Shown piece by piece: positions 1 to 7,665 of a stretch of 23,254 nt of DNA; positions within the stretch are counted from its first letter, which is position 1; every line of letters starts with the position of its first letter. The notes below the pieces were generated by a model. The model had not been told where the DNA came from, did not search any database, and saw nothing but the letters and a program-made list of their open reading frames with translations. Location of the stretch: the IMG/VR virus record IMGVR_UViG_3300017767_000140, positions 1 to 23,254 of that record. One strand, given 5' to 3'. The DNA is from a virus. Position numbers and translations under genes: made by a program.

Positions 1-771
1 GAATTAATCGATGCATTTGATGAAGTTCGTAAGATGTATGGTGGAGAATATAAGGCTGCCGGTGTTATGCGCGGTGGTAGTCGTATTTGGGTGCAAGCTG
101 AGTTACCTAAAGATTATACCTTTGAGTTACCTAACCGTCAAGGTGATAAAATTAACTCAATGATTACAATGTTGATCGGCCATGATGGCATTATATCAAA
201 TTGTATTTTCCCGACATCAATGCGAGGTGCATGTAATAATCAGTTCGTAGCAATGACTAAAGAGTCTACAAGAGATTATCGAATTCAGCATTTTTCGAAT
301 TATAGTAATAGGTTAGATCTTGTTAAGGATGTATTCGCTAAGAATATTGATAGTTTGAAGAACATGTATACTGATTTTGCTAGACTTGATAGTACAGTGA
401 TTACTAAGGAGCAACTATACAACTTCTTGGGTGAGCTATATCCGATGAAGAATAATGAAGATGAACGTACCGTTACTCGTCATAATGATATTGCTGCTTT
501 ATTCAGCCGGGGTGATGGTAATCTTGGAAAGTCACGCTGGGATGCATTTAATGCAGTAACCGAATATGTAGATCATCATCAGCATGCAGCTCGGATGGCT
601 AATGCGATTGAGAATAAGAATCATACTTATATCCAGAATCGGATTGGTAGTTTAAATACACCAGGTGGTCAGATGGATAGGTTTAAACGTCGGGCATTAA
701 ATTTGCTTACTGGTACTCCTACGTTCAAGAAGCCAGTTGTAAAATCAGCTGAAATTACCTTCGCAGTTTAA
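1..771 (+). CDS. DUF932 / TIGR03299-like phage protein, C-terminal part (5' end outside window)
   Basis: The frame is open from base 1, with 11 codons before the first ATG at 34, so the true start lies upstream and this is a C-terminal fragment of 256 residues. It reads as the DUF932 / phage-plasmid TIGR03299 family. A segment around window residues 55-80 (ITMLIGHDG followed by SMRGACNNQF) matches the family pattern of a beta strand plus HDG and a conserved 'C.N' turn. The SRWDAFNAVTEYVDHH stretch near the C-terminus is the family's most recognisable signature. Molecular function is not established; members occur in phages and plasmids. The gene is visibly richer in G+C (roughly 40% in the lines I counted) than the structural genes to its right. 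It ends at TAA and is followed 20 nt later by a strong intrinsic terminator. Family assignment is fairly sure; role unknown. Confidence 0.78.
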   Translation, partial: ELIDAFDEVRKMYGGEYKAAGVMRGGSRIWVQAELPKDYTFELPNRQGDKINSMITMLIGHDGIISNCIFPTSMRGACNNQFVAMTKESTRDYRIQHFSNYSNRLDLVKDVFAKNIDSLKNMYTDFARLDSTVITKEQLYNFLGELYPMKNNEDERTVTRHNDIAALFSRGDGNLGKSRWDAFNAVTEYVDHHQHAARMANAIENKNHTYIQNRIGSLNTPGGQMDRFKRRALNLLTGTPTFKKPVVKSAEITFAV

Positions 772-791
772 TAAATCTCATAACATTGAGC

Positions 792-816
792 AACCCCCGT
801 TTCCGGGGGTTTTTTT
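792..816 (+). terminator. Rho-independent terminator of the DUF932 gene
   Basis: An 8-bp stem AACCCCCG / CGGGGGTT (792-799 with 804-811) with a 4-nt loop TTTC runs into a seven-T tract (810-816). It lies 20 nt after the DUF932 stop codon on the same strand. It is the most GC-rich hairpin seen in the window and a textbook intrinsic terminator. Confidence 0.93.
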
Positions 817-907
817 GTCACCAAATCCTATAAAGGTTAATGTTTTTAATAGGGTAGAGCCTTTGGGAAACGCAGGACGATAGGTGATAATAAACTAGTT
901 AACTCGA

Positions 908-919
908 CTAAATATTTAC
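908..919 (+). promoter_or_regulatory. T4-late-promoter-like motif at the start of the metallopeptidase gene
   Basis: CTAAATATTTAC directly abuts the ATG at 920; TAAATATTT (909-917) is two bases from the start codon. The TAAATA core resembles the T4 late promoter TATAAATA. No Shine-Dalgarno sequence lies between motif and ATG. The TAAATATTT variant also occurs by chance inside AT-rich genes here, so this single site is weaker evidence than the TAAATAATT sites. Confidence 0.4.
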
Positions 920-1408
920 ATGATTTCGGTTGAGTTGAAAGCAAAACCAAAAGTCAAAAAGTGGTTAAAATTGCATAATATAAAATTCAAGGTTGTAGAA
1001 AAATGTTTTAATATATTTCTCAACTCTATTCGCGATTTTGATATACCAGATACAACTCAAATACAAATTGCTAATTGCGATCATACTAGTAGTGGTTACT
1101 ATTTTGGTTTCAACGAATTACATATTACCAAACATTTAGATCAGAACGGCTGGAGTAGAGATAAAAAACTTGATACATTTGTTGGTCACATACTACATGA
1201 AATGAGACATTGGATACAAGATAATATGCTCAACGTAGATGAAGGTAAATTAAATTATACAGATGAAGACTGTGAAAAATTTAGACCCAAATATTATTAT
1301 AATAAATGGGAAGTAGATGCTCGTAGATTTGAGCGTCGTTACAAAAAAGAATTTATAGATTTATATAATGTGCTTGATAAATTATCCGACAAGCCTGACT
1401 TGAAATAA
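920..1408 (+). CDS. Small HExxH zincin-like metallopeptidase
   Basis: A 162-residue protein with a clear zinc-peptidase signature. HEMRH (H93, E94, H97) sits in the helix HILHEMRHWIQ, giving two zinc-ligand histidines and the catalytic glutamate. A second helix, KWEVDARRFERRY (E131, D133), comes 34 residues after H97 and is a plausible source of the third ligand, as in gluzincins. The N-terminal half is a basic helix plus predicted strands (IQIANCD, YYFGFNELHI) preceding the active-site helix, the usual zincin order. No signal peptide or membrane segment is visible, so it should act in the infected cell or be packaged. The substrate is unknown. The start is fixed by the TAAATATTT motif just upstream. 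The 70-aa gene follows 31 nt later on the same strand. The motif is clear; activity and family are inferred. Confidence 0.7.
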   Translation: MISVELKAKPKVKKWLKLHNIKFKVVEKCFNIFLNSIRDFDIPDTTQIQIANCDHTSSGYYFGFNELHITKHLDQNGWSRDKKLDTFVGHILHEMRHWIQDNMLNVDEGKLNYTDEDCEKFRPKYYYNKWEVDARRFERRYKKEFIDLYNVLDKLSDKPDLK

Positions 1409-1439
1409 AATTAGGATAGAATATAATAATAGAAATTTT

Positions 1440-1652
1440 ATGAACCCATCAGAATTCGAAAGACATAAACCAAGACAAACATACGCCGCGATTGATAGCG
1501 CAATAGCTAAGTATCGTCAAATGGTCTCAGAACACACTTATAACGGTCAACAATTAATAATGGAAGGCGTAGATGCGCAACGCGTTGCTTTAGCTCAACA
1601 GATGGTGAGTGATCTTGAAAATATAAAGAGAGTATTTTTAACAGGTAATTAA
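1440..1652 (+). CDS. Hypothetical small protein (70 aa)
   Basis: A short, probably all-helical protein starting MNPSEFERHKPRQTYAAIDS. It is rich in Gln, Ala and Arg, with no cysteine and no membrane segment. I recognise no family. It follows the metallopeptidase gene by 31 nt on the same strand and is likely co-transcribed with it. A sigma-70-like TATAAT at 1422-1427 lies 12 nt before the ATG and might give a separate start. No Shine-Dalgarno is seen. Its TAA (1650-1652) interlocks with the TAA of the opposing 1339-aa gene (1649-1651) in the four bases TTAA. Reality as a gene is supported by the position and tight fit, not by homology. Confidence 0.6.
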   Translation: MNPSEFERHKPRQTYAAIDSAIAKYRQMVSEHTYNGQQLIMEGVDAQRVALAQQMVSDLENIKRVFLTGN

Positions 1653-4600
1653 GATATTACAATATCTTTTACCTCATCAAAGTATGGAGTTATTTTCTGT
1701 AACTCTTCGGTAATTCTATCCTTGAGCTTGTCTTTAAGTTTATCGTCTGTAAGGCCTGTATTTTCAATTTCGACTTTGTAGTTGTTAGTAATTTTCTCTG
1801 GGTAATTAAACTTCATTAATTTATCAATTGTATCTACATATGTACGTTGACCAATTGGGTAAGACCAGATTAAATTTTTATCTTCAAAGTGATAATTGTA
1901 ATGAGCTAACATATCATAATATGTCATTACTTTGTTATACATTTTAAAGCTTTTTATTTTAGCATTCTTAATAAAATACTTTTTAGGTTGTAATAATCTA
2001 TTAGCAAGAGTTAAGTAAAATGGTGTACTTACAGCACCTATATAACTACCAGTACCTAAAACATTATCTAAAGCGAATACCCCAGATGGAAATTCTACTT
2101 TACTATAACGTTTACTATTAACATATAATTCCATATAACCTTTGCGTACAGATACGTTAACAAAGAAATGGTTATAACCTGGGTTTAATTGGCTGTAATC
2201 AAAGTCAATTTCAGTTTTCGTTTTTGGTATTACTCCAGTAGAAGAGAATAGAGGTTTAGTTTTTAATAAAACTTTCATTCTGTTTTTCTTAGCACCTACC
2301 TTACGGAGGTAATAAAAAGAGGTTAACGACTTGGTTAGTTTTAAATCCCCTAAGTTTAAGTTTCTAAATTTCTTTGTACTTATAACTTTTAATTCATCGT
2401 TAATTTTTGTTAAACGAAAACCATCATTATATTCTTGAACAAAAAGAATATATTTTTTATACACACCATCTTCAAAATCATATATCATATCTATGTATGA
2501 TTGCTGGAATGGATAGTTTTCTAGTTGACAAAATTCTCTTGTTCTTTTCAAAATGCGGTTACTATCTAGAATAGAAATTATATTATTATCGTGTAATACA
2601 ATTATGTTGTTATCGTCATCAATCTGTACTCCATTAATTTTAGATTCTACGTTTAAGCCAGATTTTATTAAGTTATTATTATTATCATAATCTAGAGTAT
2701 TGCTAGGAGATAATTTTTGTAAATAATTACGAGTATCTCCTATTGCAGATTTATTACTTTGTCTCACTGCATATGCATCACCAGAATTATCAAAAGACAT
2801 TTCATTACCGAAACCGCTTTTAGAATCTACAGAATAAAAGGTATGACCCGAGCTTGTTTCAACTACTTTACCTTTTTCTCCTACAGTGTCACTAGTAAGT
2901 TCATTAGTAATGTCTCCGCTTATTTTATTGTTTCTAAAGTTATATGTAAAGCATTTAGGGTGTTGTCTTATTGGGTCAAACAACACGTGTAGTTTATCTT
3001 CTCCGACTTCAAAGTCATCTATTACTGGGGGCGGTATAACTCTCTTTATAGTAATATTATCTATCTTACCTACAAAGTCATGAGTTGCTTGTATAAATAA
3101 TCTCCCAGGATTGTTTCCAACAGAGTGTACTCTTAGAGTATAAGTTTTATTTTCTGTTAAACCATCTTTCCAATAAGGAGGAGTTGGCCAAGAAGTACCT
3201 ATAAAAACTCTTACATGACCAGCTGTACGATCAGACATTGTTAATGTTACGTCATAATGTTCACCAGATAGAGCGCCTATTTCTTGATACATATTATCAG
3301 CGCTCAACGCAGAGTTTAAGGGGTTGACAACATGCTCAGCAACACCAGCGTTCCATCTCCAACCAGAATAATTCACACCATTTACAGTATCATTTAATCC
3401 ACCGTCAAATTGTATCTCTCCCATTTCCCAGTCTCCATATAAGTGAGCAGAATCCCATACCATATTAGACACGTTACTATGACCATCGATTGCCCATTTT
3501 GTATCTGCGTCAGCATATGTTCCAGAGACTGAAGATGAAAACTGTCCGTTTTGTGGTTCACCATCAACGGTATCTAATAGACCGTTCTTCATGTCTTCTA
3601 TTTGACCAATTAAATTATTATTCGCATTATAAACATATATTATATAATTAGAACCTAACACATAAAATTCAGAAAAATTATCCTTACGACCTATACCTAA
3701 GATTTCTATTTCTGTTGGACCATCCATTACAACAATCTCATCATAAATTTCAAAGTCATTATTAAGGAATAATAATTTACTTGTTATACCAGAATCTACA
3801 TTTTCTACTGGTAGAATAATATTAGGAGTAACTAGATCAGTATTAAAAATGCCAAAACCTTCTTCAAAATAATTACCAGCAATTTGGTAGCCAAATGGTA
3901 ATGTACTATCTGTGGTATGTAACCAGAAACTAGTACTAAAATCTCCTTTAATATCAGTATTAAATCTACCGAAACTTTCTCCATTTAAAATTAATTCATC
4001 TTCTTCTTTTACTTTGTTAGGTGTTGTAGGAACTCCTTTGTAGTTTATATACTCAACTCCTGATGCAACATTATATGTTGTATTATAAGCTTTAAATAGA
4101 TTTCTATAATCATTACCACCTACATGATAAAAAATATAATCATTATTAGGTTCAAAAGTTAAACTAGAAGATACATCAAATGTTTCAGTAGATTCAGCGC
4201 CTGCAGCCGTCACAACATTATAAAAAGACGTACCTGAAAGAGCATCAGAAAAATTAGAAACATGAGGGTTATAATATCTATCGACCCATTTTCTGTCTCC
4301 AATATCATTACCAGATAACCAACTACATAAATAAACTGGGTCAGTACTATCGCTGTATGAATTATTTTTAACACTTTCGCGGCGCTTAAAAACTTTATCC
4401 GACATCAATGGATTACTACCGGCAATAGCTCCTAGATTTTCTATTTTTGAATCTTTTATGTTTAAAACTGTATAAGGAGACATTGAGTCAGGAGTAGTAA
4501 AGTATGTAAGTTTATTTGGTTTAAATACTATGTCGTATGTTCCAATATTATAAGATAATCCTATTTTATCATACCCCCGTTGCTGGTTTGTTCCAGCGTT

Positions 4601-5668
4601 TACTTTTTCATAAACTCGATTTAAATGAGCTGGTTGAGAGTTGAAATGATTATTCTCTGAATAATATTCGTGTAAAGTAGCTTGGTTTTTTAACGGAAAG
4701 AAATCAGCATGCGCTTTTATTTTATTCTCATTGCTACTAGTCTTGCTATCATAAAAATTGTAATTATTAGTAAATACAAAATAATTATTACTTATATGGT
4801 CTACAACAGTAGATGTGTTTAAGTCAACTGTATCTGTATTATATGAGGAAATATATTTAGTATAACTATTAGGTATAGTTTTAAAATCTTTAGTTAATAC
4901 GTTTCTAGTAATATCAAAACTAGCTGTACTTAAAGCTGCAGCAGTAGTAAATGAACCAGGAGAAGTAGACAAGCTTAAAACATCATCCAGGTCTGTATAT
5001 AGACCACTATTTATACATATTTTTGAGGCAAATCCAGATGCAGGGTTTAATAGAGTAATTTTATTATCCGCGATACCATATCTAAAATAACATTGTTCTT
5101 TTAAACTATCTGTTGATGTCCATTTTGCAACAGTATTGGTTGCTGATAACGCTACTAGAAAAAATGTATCCCCACCAGAAACTGTACTCACTAAAATTCT
5201 ATCTTCACTTCCTTGTTGGTTAGTAGGTAAACTACCGCTGAGAGTACTTGATTTAGCAGTAGCAGGGACTGATGTTAATGTAAAAGTAAATAAAAACTCA
5301 CCACTAATAGGGTCGAACTCTGTCGAGGTAACAAATCTGCTACTTAAAGATTCGGGTTCAGATCCATAGTTAAATGTTTTTAAATATTTACCACCATGTT
5401 GTATAGGAGAGGAAAATACATCAACAACTGATTCAGTAAATGGAATATCTAATTCTGCTATTGTAGATAAAGAGTTTAACTCAGTAAGGGTATACTGAGT
5501 ATTATAATTAGTTTTTTTATCTTTAGCATCTTCATTAAAATAATATTGATCAACTGTTAGACCAAAATCGAAATTCTCTCTATATTTACGAAACAAGATC
5601 TTACTATCGTGAGTATGGCTATACTCAACCGGTACAATATTTTCTGTATCTATAGAATTAACTTTCAT
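1649..5668 (-). CDS. Large virion adhesin-like protein with LamG-like and carbohydrate-binding-like modules (1339 aa)
   Basis: This is the last gene of the minus-strand late cluster and the largest in the window. Three regions can be read. Residues about 560-610 (FSTSFWLHTT and following) look like a LamG/concanavalin-type strand pair. Residues about 720-880 resemble a galactose-binding/CBM4-9-type jelly roll: a W-rich start, then YDVTLTMSDRTAGHVRVFIG, and the ending GKIDNITIKRV, a pattern common in phage tail proteins. Residues about 1120-1250 look like a second LamG-like sandwich (FVNVSVRKGYMELYVNSKRY, then AKIKSFKMYNKVMTYYDMLAHY). Residues about 880-1110 contain repeated short strand-turn units that may form a propeller. 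The C-terminal tail is charged and helical. There is no signal peptide. The role is inferred as distal tail or baseplate-peripheral receptor binding. The start codon follows the 295-aa stop by 3 nt (TAA ACA ATG) without a Shine-Dalgarno. Confidence 0.6.
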   Translation of the reverse strand: MKVNSIDTENIVPVEYSHTHDSKILFRKYRENFDFGLTVDQYYFNEDAKDKKTNYNTQYTLTELNSLSTIAELDIPFTESVVDVFSSPIQHGGKYLKTFNYGSEPESLSSRFVTSTEFDPISGEFLFTFTLTSVPATAKSSTLSGSLPTNQQGSEDRILVSTVSGGDTFFLVALSATNTVAKWTSTDSLKEQCYFRYGIADNKITLLNPASGFASKICINSGLYTDLDDVLSLSTSPGSFTTAAALSTASFDITRNVLTKDFKTIPNSYTKYISSYNTDTVDLNTSTVVDHISNNYFVFTNNYNFYDSKTSSNENKIKAHADFFPLKNQATLHEYYSENNHFNSQPAHLNRVYEKVNAGTNQQRGYDKIGLSYNIGTYDIVFKPNKLTYFTTPDSMSPYTVLNIKDSKIENLGAIAGSNPLMSDKVFKRRESVKNNSYSDSTDPVYLCSWLSGNDIGDRKWVDRYYNPHVSNFSDALSGTSFYNVVTAAGAESTETFDVSSSLTFEPNNDYIFYHVGGNDYRNLFKAYNTTYNVASGVEYINYKGVPTTPNKVKEEDELILNGESFGRFNTDIKGDFSTSFWLHTTDSTLPFGYQIAGNYFEEGFGIFNTDLVTPNIILPVENVDSGITSKLLFLNNDFEIYDEIVVMDGPTEIEILGIGRKDNFSEFYVLGSNYIIYVYNANNNLIGQIEDMKNGLLDTVDGEPQNGQFSSSVSGTYADADTKWAIDGHSNVSNMVWDSAHLYGDWEMGEIQFDGGLNDTVNGVNYSGWRWNAGVAEHVVNPLNSALSADNMYQEIGALSGEHYDVTLTMSDRTAGHVRVFIGTSWPTPPYWKDGLTENKTYTLRVHSVGNNPGRLFIQATHDFVGKIDNITIKRVIPPPVIDDFEVGEDKLHVLFDPIRQHPKCFTYNFRNNKISGDITNELTSDTVGEKGKVVETSSGHTFYSVDSKSGFGNEMSFDNSGDAYAVRQSNKSAIGDTRNYLQKLSPSNTLDYDNNNNLIKSGLNVESKINGVQIDDDNNIIVLHDNNIISILDSNRILKRTREFCQLENYPFQQSYIDMIYDFEDGVYKKYILFVQEYNDGFRLTKINDELKVISTKKFRNLNLGDLKLTKSLTSFYYLRKVGAKKNRMKVLLKTKPLFSSTGVIPKTKTEIDFDYSQLNPGYNHFFVNVSVRKGYMELYVNSKRYSKVEFPSGVFALDNVLGTGSYIGAVSTPFYLTLANRLLQPKKYFIKNAKIKSFKMYNKVMTYYDMLAHYNYHFEDKNLIWSYPIGQRTYVDTIDKLMKFNYPEKITNNYKVEIENTGLTDDKLKDKLKDRITEELQKITPYFDEVKDIVIS
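1651..1668. terminator. Possible weak bidirectional terminator at a convergent gene end
   Basis: The inverted repeat AAGATAT-TACA-ATATCTT lies exactly where the + strand 70-aa gene and the - strand 1339-aa gene end. It is followed by TTTT on the + strand. The stem is AT-rich and the T tract short, so strength is doubtful. On the minus strand it encodes the last residues of the 1339-aa protein. Confidence 0.3.
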
Positions 5669-5671
5669 TGT

Positions 5672-6559
5672 TTAACTTGCAATCTTTACACCGAAAAACG
5701 TAGCACCATCATTTAAGATTACTGCATTTGACGTAGTGAGTCTTATTGTCTGACCTTTTTTGACATACACAACTTTACTTAATTGAGCTTGATGTTTACC
5801 TTTGAGATCAGCTCCAGTACCTATAAATTGAGTTGAACCTACCTCTACTCCATCTAGTAGTAAAATTAAATCCGCGTATTTGGTAGGAGTTGTAGTACTT
5901 GTAGTACTTACCGTACCGTCGAATTGAAATTGAATAAAACCGTCAACGTAAGAACTATCTGATGGGTATGTAATTTTGAATGGACTAGAGGCGAACACCA
6001 CGTTAGGGTTTGTTAATACTGGATCAAGTGTCCTGGTAGAGAAACTAAATTCAGTAGTACCGGTGCCACCGTTACCAGTTTGAGTAACTACAAAATTTAC
6101 AGACTTTGTAGTTAATGTAATAGAATTTAATGCATCAGAATCAGTATTTTTCAACGTTGATTCAACTCTTGCAATCGCCTTTTCTACATCACCGATGCGT
6201 GTTTCATTGGTTGTTATCGTAGTTGATAAGGAAGCGAATTCCGATACTCCAACATAATTAAATCTACCTAATTCTACAGTACCGCTAATATCAGAATACT
6301 TCGTTAAATGGTCTGCGACAGTATCTGTTGTTAATATATTATATCCGGTTACTATGTCAGTCTCTGTACTAGTTTTACCTGTACGAGCGCCTTGAACTAG
6401 TTTATCTTTAAATGTAATATTCTCTTCTCCAATTACAAAATCTTTGAAAGATATTAGCTTGGTACCGTTATTGGTTTCAATAATGAGTTTATCGTTGTTT
6501 AGTATTTCTGTACCAACATCGATATCTGATATATTAATAATTTCGTCTTCTATGGCCAT
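5672..6559 (-). CDS. Putative tail-fibre-like protein with C-terminal jelly-roll (295 aa)
   Basis: The N-terminal 45 residues (DKLIIETNNGTKLISFKDF) resemble the short beta segment at the base of many phage fibre proteins, where 'NGTK.IsF.df' recurs. A middle region, about residues 110-140 (STTITTNETRIGDVEKAIARVESTLKN), has heptad spacing suited to a trimeric coiled coil. The C-terminal 120 residues form a Ser/Thr-rich beta domain ending FFGVKIAS, with LILLLDGVEVGSTQF and KKGQTIRLTT strands, which suggests a C1q/TNF-like trimeric head. This is fold-level inference only. The gene lies between two other beta-rich virion proteins. It starts with ATG 2 nt after a TAAATAATT motif, so it may be the first gene of its own late transcript, shared with the 1339-aa gene. 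Confidence 0.5.
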   Translation of the reverse strand: MAIEDEIINISDIDVGTEILNNDKLIIETNNGTKLISFKDFVIGEENITFKDKLVQGARTGKTSTETDIVTGYNILTTDTVADHLTKYSDISGTVELGRFNYVGVSEFASLSTTITTNETRIGDVEKAIARVESTLKNTDSDALNSITLTTKSVNFVVTQTGNGGTGTTEFSFSTRTLDPVLTNPNVVFASSPFKITYPSDSSYVDGFIQFQFDGTVSTTSTTTPTKYADLILLLDGVEVGSTQFIGTGADLKGKHQAQLSKVVYVKKGQTIRLTTSNAVILNDGATFFGVKIAS

Positions 6560-6573
6560 ATAATTATTTATTT
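6560..6573 (-). promoter_or_regulatory. T4-late-promoter-like motif before the 295-aa gene
   Basis: On the minus strand the sequence reads AAATAAATAATTAT then ATG. TAAATAATT covers 6570-6562, two bases from the start codon at 6559. It lies in the 17-nt gap after the stop of the 361-aa gene. With T4 late geometry the predicted transcription start is the A of the ATG. No Shine-Dalgarno is possible in so short a leader. Confidence 0.6.
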
Positions 6574-6576
6574 CTA

Positions 6577-7662
6577 TTAGTAATTTACAAACGCTGTAAT
6601 TGTACTTGTTGTTGTTGTTATTGAGTCACATCCTGTAACATCATATAAATCTAAGTAAAAATACCCTCCGGATGCTAACCCTGTCATCGATGTACCTACA
6701 CCTGTATTAACATTAGTAAAATAATAATCAGTCAATGAGGTCTTAGTACCAGTAATATCTATAAGAGGTATTGTTATTGTCTTAGTAGTTAAATCTATAT
6801 CCTTTATTATATCACCGCAATTCCAATTTAAGAAACCACTTAAGTGTATAAAGCTAGAATTCGCAGTCAATGGTACATAAAACAATTCTGGGTTGTTAGG
6901 TAAATTTATTACTGCATCTGAGTTACCTGATTCTGCAGACTCCGCTGCTCTTGTTCTATATTTAAAAGAAACTTTACCATTGTCTTTAGGTAAACCTGTG
7001 TTTGGATTAATAACATCTCCTAGACTTACTTGAATTGCATTACCTGTATTAGATTCAGATGCGTATGTGTGTACATAATCGGTTGTAAAGCCTACTGTAA
7101 AAGCATTTGTACTAGTAGTCTGACTAGTTGTAAGAGATGGATCATATCCAGCTTTACCTGGAACATCAATATCTAATAAACTCAATCCTATAACTTCTGG
7201 ATTTTTATTAATAAATGTTAATAGTAATTTTTCATTATCTACATCATTATTAAAATAGTCGGTTTTTAATAAGTTTACATCTTCGTAAGTAGTGATAGGT
7301 GGCTTAAACATTGTAAACTTTAAATCTACTACATCTACTTCCATATCATCTCTATAGATTGTAAAGTATACATGTCTTTTAGCTTGGTCGGTAAAGTCTG
7401 TTTGTATTACATGTTTAAAGTTTTCACTAGATAAAGATGCGATAGTTGTACCTGATAAAGATCTAGTTAAAACTAATTCCTTACCGTCATCAAAATCAAC
7501 AACAACCTTATTAATTTTATAGTCATTGTTAACTTCGTATAAAGCGTTTAATCCAGATAATGAAAACGTTACATCAGTAGTACCTGTTAAAGACTGAGAT
7601 TTAGTCTTTGTACCGCCTACGGCTTGTGGGGTTGCTGTTAATGTGTATGTAAACGTATTCAT
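6577..7662 (-). CDS. Beta-rich structural protein with PKD-like N-terminal domain (361 aa)
   Basis: I recognise no named family. Residues about 45-120 have PKD/immunoglobulin-like features: VVVDFDDGKELVL, a strand-loop, then KHVIQTDF and RHVYFTIYRDD, recalling the WDFGDG...HxY layout in degenerate form. The remainder is Thr/Ser-rich with regular hydrophobic alternation, as in phage tail beta-sandwich proteins. A central low-complexity stretch (SLTTSQTTSTNAFT) may be a linker. No membrane segment, signal peptide or catalytic motif is visible. The gene starts 3 nt after the stop of the 893-aa lectin-like gene (TAA CAA ATG), so the two are probably co-transcribed and perhaps translationally coupled. 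Its place among large adhesion-type proteins suggests a virion component at the baseplate edge; this is inference. Confidence 0.5.
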   Translation of the reverse strand: MNTFTYTLTATPQAVGGTKTKSQSLTGTTDVTFSLSGLNALYEVNNDYKINKVVVDFDDGKELVLTRSLSGTTIASLSSENFKHVIQTDFTDQAKRHVYFTIYRDDMEVDVVDLKFTMFKPPITTYEDVNLLKTDYFNNDVDNEKLLLTFINKNPEVIGLSLLDIDVPGKAGYDPSLTTSQTTSTNAFTVGFTTDYVHTYASESNTGNAIQVSLGDVINPNTGLPKDNGKVSFKYRTRAAESAESGNSDAVINLPNNPELFYVPLTANSSFIHLSGFLNWNCGDIIKDIDLTTKTITIPLIDITGTKTSLTDYYFTNVNTGVGTSMTGLASGGYFYLDLYDVTGCDSITTTTSTITAFVNY

Positions 7663-7665
7663 TTG

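Larger units (their letters stand above)
772..919 (+). other. Intergenic region between DUF932 gene and metallopeptidase gene
   Basis: This is the only gap above 100 nt. It holds the terminator at 792-816, then about 90 nt without an open frame, ending in a late-promoter-like motif at the start codon at 920. In the middle, short complementary segments could pair: TCACC (818-822) with GGTGA (883-887), AAAGG (832-836) with CCTTT (860-864), and CCTAT (827-831) with ATAGG at either 849-853 or 880-884. Five-base matches are expected by chance here, so an RNA element is only a possibility. No tRNA or known riboswitch could be recognised. Confidence 0.35.

Noticed and set aside
34-36. First ATG of the left-edge gene as its start codon
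   Set aside because: The frame stays open to base 1 with 11 sense codons, and the protein lacks the N-terminal half expected for DUF932; the gene starts outside the window.
851-880. tRNA-like GGTAGAGC string
   Set aside because: It resembles a D-arm, but no T-arm (GGTTCGA-type), anticodon arm or acceptor pairing is present nearby.
1577-1588. Perfect 12-bp palindrome GCAACGCGTTGC
   Set aside because: Lies within coding sequence (QRVA), has no T tract, and no other copies were seen; probably chance.
2720-2728. Extra TAAATAATT copy on the + strand inside the 1339-aa gene
   Set aside because: No start codon or gene follows on that strand; taken as a chance copy in AT-rich DNA.
2759-3083. Two + strand open frames of 65-77 codons opposite the 1339-aa gene
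   Set aside because: They overlap each other and lie fully antisense to a strongly supported coding frame, with no promoter motif and atypical composition.
5136-5369. + strand open frame opposite the 1339-aa gene
   Set aside because: Antisense shadow of a real gene, without promoter or start signals.
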